Source: a virus. From it: a stretch of 38,412 bases of DNA. Shown one piece after another: positions 23,381 through 29,349 of this stretch; positions within the stretch are counted from its first letter, which is position 1; the number at the start of each line of letters is the position of its first letter. The translations under genes were made by a program, and so were the position numbers. The stretch spans positions 1 through 38,412 of IMG/VR virus record IMGVR_UViG_3300035457_000002; one strand, written 5' to 3'. The notes under the pieces were generated by a model, which made no database searches, was not told where the DNA came from, and saw nothing but the letters and a program-made list of their open reading frames with translations.

Positions 23381-23674
23381 ATGGAACACACAGCAACTAA
23401 GTTTGTTTATCATGACGGTCTAAATCACTACGACAAAGAACAATGGTTTGACGTAGAAGGTTTTAGCGGGTGGGCTGTTGTTGAATGTAACTATAAAGGC
23501 ACAGTGGAGCGTGAAATGAAATACTACTACTTCAAAATTGGCTTTGAACTTCCTAGCGATAAAATCGCCAATGAGGTTCTTGACATCATCAGCCTGATTA
23601 CTGATCTAGTCCGCCGATTGACCGGCATTGAGATACTTCACGCTCTGGAGTATGAGGACAAACCTAATGAATGA
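23381..23674 (+). CDS. Early hypothetical protein, leaderless
   Basis: Ninety-seven residues beginning MEHTATKFVYHDGLNHYDKE. The ATG lies 7 bases after TATAAT; a GTG farther upstream is inside the promoter and was rejected. A beta-rich first half (EREMKYYYFKIGFELP) is followed by a helix (NEVLDIISLITDLVRRLTGI). As the first rightward gene it may be an early host-takeover protein. No family recognised. Confidence 0.65.
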   Translation: MEHTATKFVYHDGLNHYDKEQWFDVEGFSGWAVVECNYKGTVEREMKYYYFKIGFELPSDKIANEVLDIISLITDLVRRLTGIEILHALEYEDKPNE

Positions 23675-23900
23675 CACTCTTGCAGGTTGCGGACGCGATG
23701 GAAAGAAGATTGTCAAGTACTGCCAGAAATGTGGTGCAGTTATTGAATGCGGCAAAGGCGACCACATGAAGGTTTGTACCGCTCGCGGTGTTGTACCTGT
23801 TCCTGTGGCGCATGAGTTAGGAAAAGGACTATTGCACGCTATTTGCAAGGAATTAATGCATATTGGAATTCCTGCCACACAGGAAAAGAAGAGGATATAA
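23667..23900 (+). CDS. Small zinc-ribbon-like protein
   Basis: It starts at ATG 23667 in an 8-base overlap with the upstream stop (ATGAATGA), giving 77 residues. CQKC at about residue 19 and then ECGKGDHMKVC form a likely zinc site. The remainder is helical. It could bind nucleic acid or a host protein. Not in a recognised family. Confidence 0.6.
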   Translation: MNDTLAGCGRDGKKIVKYCQKCGAVIECGKGDHMKVCTARGVVPVPVAHELGKGLLHAICKELMHIGIPATQEKKRI

Positions 23901-24328
23901 TGAGTAGAACAACCAACGGAAACTTGACAGGTAGAGCAGCTCACACAGAATTGACAGAGTTGCGCGAGCGAATTCAATCAGACTTCGATAAAAAGAAAGC
24001 ACAGGAACATGCGCAACTAATGGATATTTGTCAGGAACTTGCGGACGTTTTGGGAACAGAAGAATACCTAAAATGGGTAGATGGGACACCTACGCTCAAT
24101 TTTTGGGACCACGCCGCCGATAAACTACTTGAATTGAAATCGCTCGCGTTTCAGGTAAAAGAAGAAATCGAAGCCGATAACGAATGGCTGGCAGTGGGGA
24201 AGTTGCACAATACCGCCGATCATATCAAGGTGGTTGCTAATCGCATTAATTCGGTACGATATTCATACGACGTAGAACAATGGCAAAAAGAAACAGAAGA
24301 AACAAGAAAAACGGATTATCCTATTTAA
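23900..24328 (+). CDS. Early hypothetical helical protein
   Basis: 142 residues starting at the ATG in a TAATG overlap. It is almost wholly helical with coiled-coil character (ELTELRERIQSDFDKKKAQE; LKSLAFQVKEEIEADNEWL). It closes the first rightward gene group; a new promoter follows at once. Function unknown. Confidence 0.65.
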   Translation: MSRTTNGNLTGRAAHTELTELRERIQSDFDKKKAQEHAQLMDICQELADVLGTEEYLKWVDGTPTLNFWDHAADKLLELKSLAFQVKEEIEADNEWLAVGKLHNTADHIKVVANRINSVRYSYDVEQWQKETEETRKTDYPI

Positions 24329-24337
24329 TGGTATAAT
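24329..24337 (+). promoter_or_regulatory. Extended -10 promoter
   Basis: TGGTATAAT just after the stop of the upstream gene is an extended -10 element. Transcription should start near 24344, at the left arm of the structured leader that precedes the recombination genes and the cassette array. It is therefore the probable promoter of the array. Confidence 0.65.
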
Positions 24338-24341
24338 TACT

Positions 24342-24483
24342 TTGTCACAGTTTCACAGGAGAATTTTTATTCCGAGATAAACCACCGCCCGTCTGCCGCG
24401 CTCCTGTACTGTGACAAGTTCGGAATGCAGATTGGCGGTGTTTTATTCAGGAGCGCAAAATGAAAGAAATACAATTGTCACAG
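24342..24483 (+). promoter_or_regulatory. Leader with mutually exclusive and crossing helices
   Basis: TTGTCACAGT-TTC-ACAGGAG (24342-24361) pairs with CTCCTGTACTGTGACAA (24401-24417): 17 base pairs with a 3-base bulge. ATTCCGA (24369) pairs with TCGGAAT (24420), and ATAAACCACCGCC (24377) with GGCGGTGTTTTAT (24434) with one mismatch. These helices cross one another. GCGCTCCTG (24398-24406) also pairs perfectly with CAGGAGCGC (24448-24456), which contains the Shine-Dalgarno sequence of a 25-codon frame. The first and last pairings compete, as in an RNA switch. Confidence 0.7.
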
Positions 24484-24537
24484 GGTAAGGTTTCTTTAAA
24501 GGAATTTGGAGAATTTGCAAAAACAAATAGGAAATGA
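24460..24537 (+). CDS. 25-residue leader peptide or remnant
   Basis: ATG 24460 follows CAGGAGCGCAAA, a good ribosome site that the leader can sequester. The peptide MKEIQLSQGKVSLKEFGEFA then KTNRK resembles the first residues of AP2/HNH endonuclease-type phage proteins (K-x-IQL-x-x-GKV), so it may be the stump of a lost homing endonuclease, or a regulatory leader peptide. Confidence 0.4.
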   Translation: MKEIQLSQGKVSLKEFGEFAKTNRK

Positions 24538-24547
24538 TCGCCACATA

Positions 24548-24617
24548 GTACCAAACCGTTACACCCTAACCCGCGCCAGTGTGGTACGCTGGCAAACTTA
24601 CCCGCTCTTAGGGCGGG
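24548..24617 (+). promoter_or_regulatory. Second structured leader, before ERF gene
   Basis: GTACCA (24548) can pair with TGGTAC (24582), while GCCAG (24575) pairs with CTGGC (24589); the two cross, giving a pseudoknot. CCCTAA (24564) pairs with TTAGGG (24608), and CCCGC with GCGGG closes a final small hairpin before AAGGA and ATG 24637. CAAACCGTTA at 24552-24561 matches the R'-end of the attC sites, possibly a relic. Confidence 0.5.
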
Positions 24618-24636
24618 ACACACAAGGAAAATATAA

Positions 24637-25248
24637 ATGAATAAATCGGCAAATATAAGTAAATTTTCAATAGCACTTGCAAAGGCTCACGCAGAAATGC
24701 CGGCCGTCAATAAGAACTCAACCAATCCATTTCTAAAAAATAAATATGCTGATTTAGGTGCTGTAATTGAGGTTTCCCGTCCAATTTTGGCAAAATACGA
24801 ATTGGCGATTGTTCAATCTCCCGTAAGCGATGGGGAGAAAATTGGACTAACCACATTGATGATTCATTCAAGCGGTGAATTCATCGAAGATACTATTTAT
24901 CTTCCAATTTCCGACAGCAAAGGATTGTCTGTTGCTCAATCCGCTGGTGTAGTAATTTCATATCTTCGCCGCTATGCTTTACAGGCATTTTTAAATATGT
25001 ATGCCGATGAAGACATTGATGGAAATTCAGAAGACAAGAAAGTAACAACCGCTAAACAGGAAAAAATTGCCACCAAGCCAAATGAAATCATAACCGCCTC
25101 AGAGTGGGAAAATTTTGAAGCTCTGGTAAAACGCGCGGACGAAAAAGGAATAAAACATCCTGCCTATGAACGCGCAAAAATGGATGCAGGACGTTTGAAT
25201 GGCGTATCGAACTGGATAAAACAAGAACTTGAAAAGGTAGGTAAATAA
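24637..25248 (+). CDS. ERF-family single-strand annealing protein
   Basis: The 203-residue protein starts after AAGGAAAATATAA. Residues 1-130 match the ERF recombinase family: NPFLKNKYADLGAVIEVSRP, GLTTLMIHSSGEFIED and SAGVVISYLRRYALQAFL. A linker and C-terminal helical region follow. It pairs homologous single strands during phage recombination and repair. Its stop overlaps the SSB start (TAATG), a common pair. It may also act on folded single-stranded cassettes, which is speculation. Confidence 0.88.
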   Translation: MNKSANISKFSIALAKAHAEMPAVNKNSTNPFLKNKYADLGAVIEVSRPILAKYELAIVQSPVSDGEKIGLTTLMIHSSGEFIEDTIYLPISDSKGLSVAQSAGVVISYLRRYALQAFLNMYADEDIDGNSEDKKVTTAKQEKIATKPNEIITASEWENFEALVKRADEKGIKHPAYERAKMDAGRLNGVSNWIKQELEKVGK

Positions 25249-25661
25249 TGTGGCATCAGATTGATATTATTGGAAATCTTGGAAAAGACCCAGAAATGCG
25301 CTATACACCATCAGGACAGGCGGTAACTTCTTTTTCAGTTGCATCCTCACGATCATATTCTAAAAACGGAGAAACTGTTAAAGAAACTATTTGGTTTCGT
25401 TGTGAAGCTTGGGGAAAAGTGGCAGAGGTTGCCAACCAATATTTGCACAAAGGTTCAAAAGTTCTTATAATTGGACGGTTGAAACCAGACGTTGCAACTG
25501 GTGGACCTAAAATATGGTCAAAACAAGATGGGTCAAGTGGTGCGTCATTTGAAATTGTTGTATCAGAATTAAAGTTTCTTGATCCAAAGGAAAAGCAACA
25601 AACCGCAACTCCATACGACGAAGCCTCTCCAGATGTTGGAGATGGTGAAAACTTACCCTAA
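25248..25661 (+). CDS. ssb: Single-stranded DNA-binding protein
   Basis: 137 residues with a canonical OB fold: MWHQIDIIGNLGKDPEMRYT, VTSFSVASSRSY, IWFRCEAWGKVAEV and KGSKVLIIGRLK. The C-terminus is acidic (SPDVGDGENLP) but lacks the final Phe of the usual DDDxPF tip, so contacts with host partners may differ. It is translationally coupled to the ERF gene. Confidence 0.95.
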   Translation: MWHQIDIIGNLGKDPEMRYTPSGQAVTSFSVASSRSYSKNGETVKETIWFRCEAWGKVAEVANQYLHKGSKVLIIGRLKPDVATGGPKIWSKQDGSSGASFEIVVSELKFLDPKEKQQTATPYDEASPDVGDGENLP

Positions 25662-25669
25662 CCCTCCAC

Positions 25670-25692
25670 CCAGGCGCTAGGGGGACGCCTGG
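25670..25692 (+). promoter_or_regulatory. Intercistronic hairpin
   Basis: CCAGGCG and CGCCTGG form a perfect 7-base-pair stem with a 9-base loop, between the SSB stop and the next ATG. No T-run follows, so it probably affects RNA processing or translation. Confidence 0.55.
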
Positions 25693-25701
25693 AATACGAT
25701 C

Positions 25702-25950
25702 ATGGCGTCAAAAACAGTAACCCGTAAATATGTTGATGGAACACAAGAAACCCTGCTAAGAAAAAAGCAAGGCAGACATAAGATACTTAAAGAGTTTCTT
25801 CGTCCTTGTCGGGTTATTGGAAGTGTGAGTCAATCAAGACGCGACAAACTGGACGAAATAATATCTTCTGGCGTTTTGAAAGAAAGCGATATTATTAATC
25901 ACGCTTTGGATATGTGGTTTTGTTACTATACTAAATTAACTGTACAGTAA
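25702..25950 (+). CDS. Putative ribbon-helix-helix protein
   Basis: The 82-residue protein has a basic N-terminal half (TRKYVDGTQETLLRKKQGRH) and a C-terminal segment (SRRDKLDEIISSGVLKESDI, then INHALDMWF) with the spacing of a ribbon-helix-helix regulator. It ends 16 bases before the first cassette boundary, and a palindrome ACTGTACAGT covers its last codons. It is the last ordinary phage gene before the array. Confidence 0.6.
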   Translation: MASKTVTRKYVDGTQETLLRKKQGRHKILKEFLRPCRVIGSVSQSRRDKLDEIISSGVLKESDIINHALDMWFCYYTKLTVQ

Positions 25951-25981
25951 ATCAGTCAAGCAATAGTTAGAAGGCTAAAAC

Positions 25982-26647
25982 ATGTTCACTTTGCACAACG
26001 GCGATTGTCTCGAATACCTAGCCACTCTTCCAGCGGGAAGTGTTGACGCAGTAGTAACAGACCCGCCGTATTTTCTGCCTGCTACACATTATTCTACCCG
26101 TTCAAGGTCTGCCCGTTCTCTGAGCGATTTATCAATGCTCGAACACTTTTACCGCGATGTGTTCACAGAACTTGCAAGGGTTACAAAGCCTTCGGGCGTT
26201 TGGTATGTTTTCTGCGATGGTCAAAGTTATCCCGCCTTTTATGTTTCAGCATATCCCCATGTAAAGGCGTTGCGTCCGCTCATTTGGGATAAGGTTGTTT
26301 CGTTCAATGGCTACACTTGGCGACATCAGCACGAAATTATTATGTTCGCAGAGTTGCCCGAAGCAAAGCCAATACCCACAGGCGATGGAGATATTTTGAG
26401 AAATCGCGCTGTTCCTGTAAATGATAGGGAACACTTGGCAGAAAAGCCAGTTGATTTATTGGCGCAACTTGTCAAGAAATGTGGTCAGATTATTCTTGAT
26501 CCATTCGCGGGAAGCGGGTCAACTGGCAAAGCGGCATTGAAGGAAGGCAAAGATTTTATTGGTTGTGAAATTGACGAGAGATATTATCGTCTTGCACAAT
26601 CAGGGCTTGAAGGCATAGAGCCTAGTACGCCTTCTAACACAGCGTGA
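25982..26647 (+). CDS. Cassette 1: DNA methyltransferase, beta class
   Basis: The 221-residue protein carries DPPY at 27-30 (motif IV) and DPFAGSGSTG at 173-182 (motif I), with DKVVSFNGYTWRHQHEII between; this permuted order is the beta class of N4-cytosine or N6-adenine methyltransferases. No restriction enzyme accompanies it, so it probably protects phage DNA or has a regulatory role. Its stop lies in the first bases of attC (C-terminus PSNTA). The first 52 bases of the cassette are identical to those of cassette 8. Confidence 0.9.
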   Translation: MFTLHNGDCLEYLATLPAGSVDAVVTDPPYFLPATHYSTRSRSARSLSDLSMLEHFYRDVFTELARVTKPSGVWYVFCDGQSYPAFYVSAYPHVKALRPLIWDKVVSFNGYTWRHQHEIIMFAELPEAKPIPTGDGDILRNRAVPVNDREHLAEKPVDLLAQLVKKCGQIILDPFAGSGSTGKAALKEGKDFIGCEIDERYYRLAQSGLEGIEPSTPSNTA

Positions 26648-26725
26648 ACCCGACAAAAACTAGAGTCGGGCAAAATTATCAGGTTCGGCGTTCCCCGTTT
26701 TTGCGGGTTACGCAAACCGTTAGGC
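26632..26725 (+). other. attC site 1
   Basis: R'' TTCTAAC, L'' CAGCGTGAACCCG, L' GCGGGTTACGCA, R' GTTAGGC. L'' and L' pair apart from one extra G in L'', the extrahelical base typical of attC. Nearly identical to attC 4 (two differences in about 87 bases). Confidence 0.92.
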
Positions 26726-26761
26726 GGCTTCCTTGCAAGCCAAGAGAAAGGTAAAACAAAT

Positions 26762-27028
26762 ATGTCAAGCAAAAAATGGCGCATGAAAACTGGTGAAATC
26801 ATAAACATAGCAGATATGGCAGATAGTCACCTTGCCAATACTATCGCCATGCTTCGCCGTAAAGGTTTCGTTAGCAATTCGGATTTGTCAATGTATCTTT
26901 GCTCTGAACCGAATGGTGAAATGGCACAGGAATTATATTTCGCAGAGTTGAGCCGCATAAAAACGCATCCTTCGCTAGATGAGTTAGAAGCAGAGCAGGC
27001 ACGCCGCCTAACAAATGCTTGCACCTGA
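26762..27028 (+). CDS. Cassette 2: hypothetical protein
   Basis: Eighty-eight residues beginning MSSKKWRMKTGEIINIADMA. Mid-region NTIAMLRRKGFVSNSDLSMY is helical and basic; the last codons (RRLTNACT) enter attC 2. A ribosome site AAAGGTAAAAC precedes it. The LRRKGFVS segment is reminiscent of a helix-turn-helix, but no family is recognised. Confidence 0.65.
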   Translation: MSSKKWRMKTGEIINIADMADSHLANTIAMLRRKGFVSNSDLSMYLCSEPNGEMAQELYFAELSRIKTHPSLDELEAEQARRLTNACT

Positions 27029-27131
27029 CGGGGCGACTCATCTGTGCGGCGGCAAGTATTACGTAGACAATGTGCTTGGTGAAGTTTGTTGTCGATGCCA
27101 AGCGCCCCGCAGGTAAAGCACACCGTTGGGC
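27006..27131 (+). other. attC site 2
   Basis: R'' GCCTAAC, R' GTTGGGC at 27125-27131. The cassette 5' end GTTAGGCGGC is the exact complement of GCCGCCTAAC at 27003-27012. The L' box is CAGGTAAAGCACACC, one of the more divergent of the set. Confidence 0.85.
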
Positions 27132-27160
27132 GTATACTTGGCAAAAAGGAGATTTGAAAA

Positions 27161-27325
27161 ATGGCACAAATAATAATCGTTGAGTACACATATATTTTTT
27201 ATTGCGATGGTGATTTATTCGAGCAAAATACTTTTGGTTCTGATGAAGCCGCTATCAAGCACGCTAAAGCCGAAGCAGAGAAACGTGGCAAACCTGTAAA
27301 GGTTGCAAGATGGCTTGAATTTTAG
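27161..27325 (+). CDS. Cassette 3: 54-residue protein
   Basis: It starts after AAGGAGATTTGAAA, a strong ribosome site, and ends before attC 3. The protein MAQIIIVEYTYIFYCDGDLF ends in AEKRGKPVKVARWLEF: three strands and a basic helix. The build suggests a compact alpha/beta mini-protein. Function unknown. Confidence 0.65.
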   Translation: MAQIIIVEYTYIFYCDGDLFEQNTFGSDEAAIKHAKAEAEKRGKPVKVARWLEF

Positions 27326-27336
27326 TCGGGCAATAC

Positions 27337-27434
27337 GCCCAACAAAGCGTGCACCTGACGTATGGTGGGCTTCGGCGTGGTGGACGGTTTTTCCTACACC
27401 CGCCACCATACGCAGGTAACGCAAACCGTTAGAT
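27337..27434 (+). other. attC site 3
   Basis: R'' GCCCAAC, L'' AAAGCGTGCACCTG, L' CAGGTAACGCAAACC, R' GTTAGAT. The 5' GTTGGGCGTA of the cassette is the exact complement of TACGCCCAAC (27334-27343). The middle TGGTGGGC...CGCCACCA closes the hairpin. Confidence 0.9.
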
Positions 27435-27448
27435 GCCTCAGGAGCAAA

Positions 27449-27847
27449 ATGAAAAACGCCGCTGGTGATGTCAATTGCGATGTGTACATTCGCCAAGAGT
27501 TGGAAGCCGCAAATATTCCAGTTGCAGAGATAGAAATCTTGCGCAGCAAAGGCGAAGTTCCATCAGCAATCATAGGTATTTTGGATGGATGGACTTTCCG
27601 CAGAGCCTGGTATTACTGGGTTGCAGAGTCAGACAGATCGGTTTTGCTTTTCAACTTTGCCAATCCATTGCACGAAAAGTACGGTGAAGCAGTTAGAGTT
27701 GATGGTCACTGTGCTTGCCCTGCTCCTCGTGAATACCTCAAGGAACCGTGGTGCATCGGCGTAAATCTCTACCACGTCGACAGCCAAGATGGTTTGATTG
27801 CGTTGGCAGATGCCATTAGGTCGCAGACGGCATCTAACACCGCGTGA
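27449..27847 (+). CDS. Cassette 4: hypothetical protein
   Basis: With the ATG after CAGGAGCAAA it has 132 residues. Segments FRRAWYYWVAESDRSVLLFN and HCACPAPREYLKEPWCIGVN are rich in aromatic residues and Cys, with strand content that suggests a small globular alpha/beta protein. It ends SNTA at the start of attC 4, like cassette 1. No known family recognised. Confidence 0.7.
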   Translation: MKNAAGDVNCDVYIRQELEAANIPVAEIEILRSKGEVPSAIIGILDGWTFRRAWYYWVAESDRSVLLFNFANPLHEKYGEAVRVDGHCACPAPREYLKEPWCIGVNLYHVDSQDGLIALADAIRSQTASNTA

Positions 27848-27925
27848 ACCCGACAAAAACTAGAGTCGGGCAAAATTATCAGGTTCGGCGTTCTCCGTTT
27901 TTGCGGGTTACGCAAACCGTTGGAA
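27832..27925 (+). other. attC site 4
   Basis: R'' ATCTAAC, R' GTTGGAA. Interior nearly identical to attC 1, while the R'' box is different and matches this cassette's own 5' end (GTTAGATGCC / GGCATCTAAC). R'' thus co-varies with the cassette and not with the rest of attC. Confidence 0.92.
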
Positions 27926-27935
27926 AGCCTAAGCC

Positions 27936-28727
27936 ATGTTGAGTGATAGCAAAGTAAGAATACCAAACCAGCCGTCTTTCTTTCGTGGGCGTGTCCTTGT
28001 GTGGTTTTCGTGTGGTGCGGCTTCGGCTTGCGCGGCGAAACTCACGCTCGAACAGTACCCAGATGCAGATATTTTATACTGCGATACCTTAGCCTTTGAG
28101 CATCCAGACAACCGCCGATTTATTTCCGATGTCGAAAAATGGATAGGCAAGGAAATCAAAATATTGAAGTCTGAAAAGTATCAAGATATTTTTGATGTGT
28201 TCGATAAAACAGGCTGGCTTGTCGGTGTCAGTGGCGCACGCTGCACACAAGAACTAAAGCGCAATGTCCGCGAACAATATCAGGGCGTTGGCGATGTGCA
28301 TGTGTTCGGATTCGGCGTGGATGAACTTGCCCGCCTTGCCCGATTTGAGCGTGACAATCCAGAACTTTACCTATTGTTCCCGCTCCGTGACGCTGGCATG
28401 AATAAGCAAGCCTGTTTGGATATGCTCATGCAAGCGGGCATTGAATTACCAGCCATGTATAAACTTGGATACAAAAATAATAATTGTATTGGGTGCGTGA
28501 AAGGCGCGAAAGGTTACTGGAATAAAATCCGCGTGGATTTTCCAGAAGCCTTTGAGCGTATGGTCAAGCAAGAGCGCAAAATGAATATCAAAATTCTTGA
28601 TGTGTTTCTTGATGAATTGGAACCGTCCGCAGGTAACTATCATTCAGAGTTTGAAACTGAATGCGGTGTAGTCTGTGCGGCTTTTCCAACACAGCGTGCA
28701 GCGGACGCGATAGAGCCGCGCCGCTAA
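27936..28727 (+). CDS. Cassette 5: PAPS reductase-like PP-loop protein
   Basis: The 263-residue protein has a PP-loop variant FSCGAASA (24-31), ADILYCDTLAFEHPDN, ARCTQELK, FGFGVDE and a NNCIGC Cys pair, all features of the phosphoadenosine phosphosulfate reductase family of adenine nucleotide alpha hydrolases. The loop has Cys-Gly-Ala-Ala in place of the usual Gly-Gly-x-Asp, a version seen in phage and mobile-element members. Relatives include sulfur-transfer enzymes for DNA phosphorothioation, so nucleic-acid modification or anti-defence is possible. It is the largest cassette cargo. Confidence 0.8.
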   Translation: MLSDSKVRIPNQPSFFRGRVLVWFSCGAASACAAKLTLEQYPDADILYCDTLAFEHPDNRRFISDVEKWIGKEIKILKSEKYQDIFDVFDKTGWLVGVSGARCTQELKRNVREQYQGVGDVHVFGFGVDELARLARFERDNPELYLLFPLRDAGMNKQACLDMLMQAGIELPAMYKLGYKNNNCIGCVKGAKGYWNKIRVDFPEAFERMVKQERKMNIKILDVFLDELEPSAGNYHSEFETECGVVCAAFPTQRAADAIEPRR

Positions 28728-28742
28728 CGCAAGCCGTTCTAC
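28684..28742 (+). other. attC site 5
   Basis: The shortest of the series, 59 bases. R'' TTCCAAC, L'' CAGCGTGCAGCGG, L' CCGCTAACGCAAGCC, R' GTTCTAC. Its L' has CAAGCC in place of CAAACC. The cassette 5' GTTGGAAA matches TTTCCAAC. The cassette gene ends inside it. Confidence 0.9.
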
Positions 28743-28773
28743 GGCATCTTGCCAAAATAAAAAAAGGTGAAAC

Positions 28774-28980
28774 ATGTTTGAAAAATTACTGAAACAATGG
28801 GCTAATGAGCAAGGCTTCCAAACGTGGTCACAAGACCATGCGGCAGTTCTTCGCAATCTATCTTCCTGGCTCAATACTCATGCCGTAGAACAACTGCGTG
28901 CACTGGACACGCTACGCTGTGAGGAAGAAGGCTGTAAAAAGCCTGCCGTCATGTATTATTGTGAAACTCATGCGCCTTAG
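28774..28980 (+). CDS. Cassette 6: small protein with attC-encoded Cys tail
   Basis: Sixty-eight residues after AAAAGGTGAAAC. The N-terminal helix (MFEKLLKQWANEQGFQTWSQ) is cassette-specific; the last 30 residues are encoded by attC 6 and contain LRCEEEGCKKPAVMYYCETH, with the Cys/His spacing of a zinc finger. The reading frame crosses almost the whole attC and stops just before L'. Function unknown. Confidence 0.6.
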   Translation: MFEKLLKQWANEQGFQTWSQDHAAVLRNLSSWLNTHAVEQLRALDTLRCEEEGCKKPAVMYYCETHAP

Positions 28981-29009
28981 TCGCGTGCCAGTAACGCAAA
29001 CCGTTGGGC
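28885..29009 (+). other. attC site 6
   Basis: R'' GTAGAAC, L' GTAACGCAAACC, R' GTTGGGC. The cassette 5' GTTCTACGGC is the exact complement of GCCGTAGAAC (28882-28891). GTTCTAC is an unusual R', and the matching unusual R'' shows the pairing is not a generic motif effect. Confidence 0.9.
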
Positions 29010-29034
29010 GGACTGCTCAACAGAAAGAGGTAAT

Positions 29035-29313
29035 ATGTCACAAGCACAATTAGCACGTGGTTGTCAGTTCGGGAAACACGGTGAGCCATTTTTATGGCAC
29101 GGTAGCGGTAATGATGGTGTAGATATTGCCATTATGCAACTCATCAACCTCGCAAAAGATAATCCCAGGTTGGCGCACGAAGCCGCTGAGTTTGTTGATG
29201 CCTGTGTAAAAGATGCCGCCCAACAAGGCATGCACCCGACACGCCCACAGCCTGCGCCCTCTACCTGCAAGTGTGGCTCTAAAGATGGCTATCATGCCGC
29301 ATGGTGTAATTAG
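29035..29313 (+). CDS. Cassette 7: small protein with shared attC-encoded tail
   Basis: Ninety-two residues after AAAGAGG. Residues 1-63 (MSQAQLARGCQFGKHGEPFL...) are cassette-specific. The last 27 or so are encoded by attC 7 (QQGMHPTRPQPAPSTCKCGS, then KDGYHAAWCN), and are shared with cassette 13 except for one residue. The Cys-x-Cys and terminal Cys may bind metal. Function unknown. Confidence 0.65.
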   Translation: MSQAQLARGCQFGKHGEPFLWHGSGNDGVDIAIMQLINLAKDNPRLAHEAAEFVDACVKDAAQQGMHPTRPQPAPSTCKCGSKDGYHAAWCN

Positions 29314-29340
29314 GCGTGCGGGTAACGCAAACCGTTAGAA
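29218..29340 (+). other. attC site 7
   Basis: R'' GCCCAAC, R' GTTAGAA. Apart from a single base, about 122 bases here are identical to attC 13. Its 5' counterpart GTTGGGCGGA matches the extended R'' at 9 of 10 bases. Confidence 0.9.
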
Positions 29341-29349
29341 GGCTAAAAC

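Noticed and set aside
24541-24567. A fifteenth attC ending at CAAACCGTTA (24552-24561)
   Set aside because: The ten bases match the L'/R' block, but no matching R'' box, L'' box or cassette boundary is present. I treat it as chance or a relic.
27215-27496. Minus-strand frames within the cassette array
   Set aside because: They cross attC sites and cassette boundaries antisense to well-formed cassette genes, so they are shadows.
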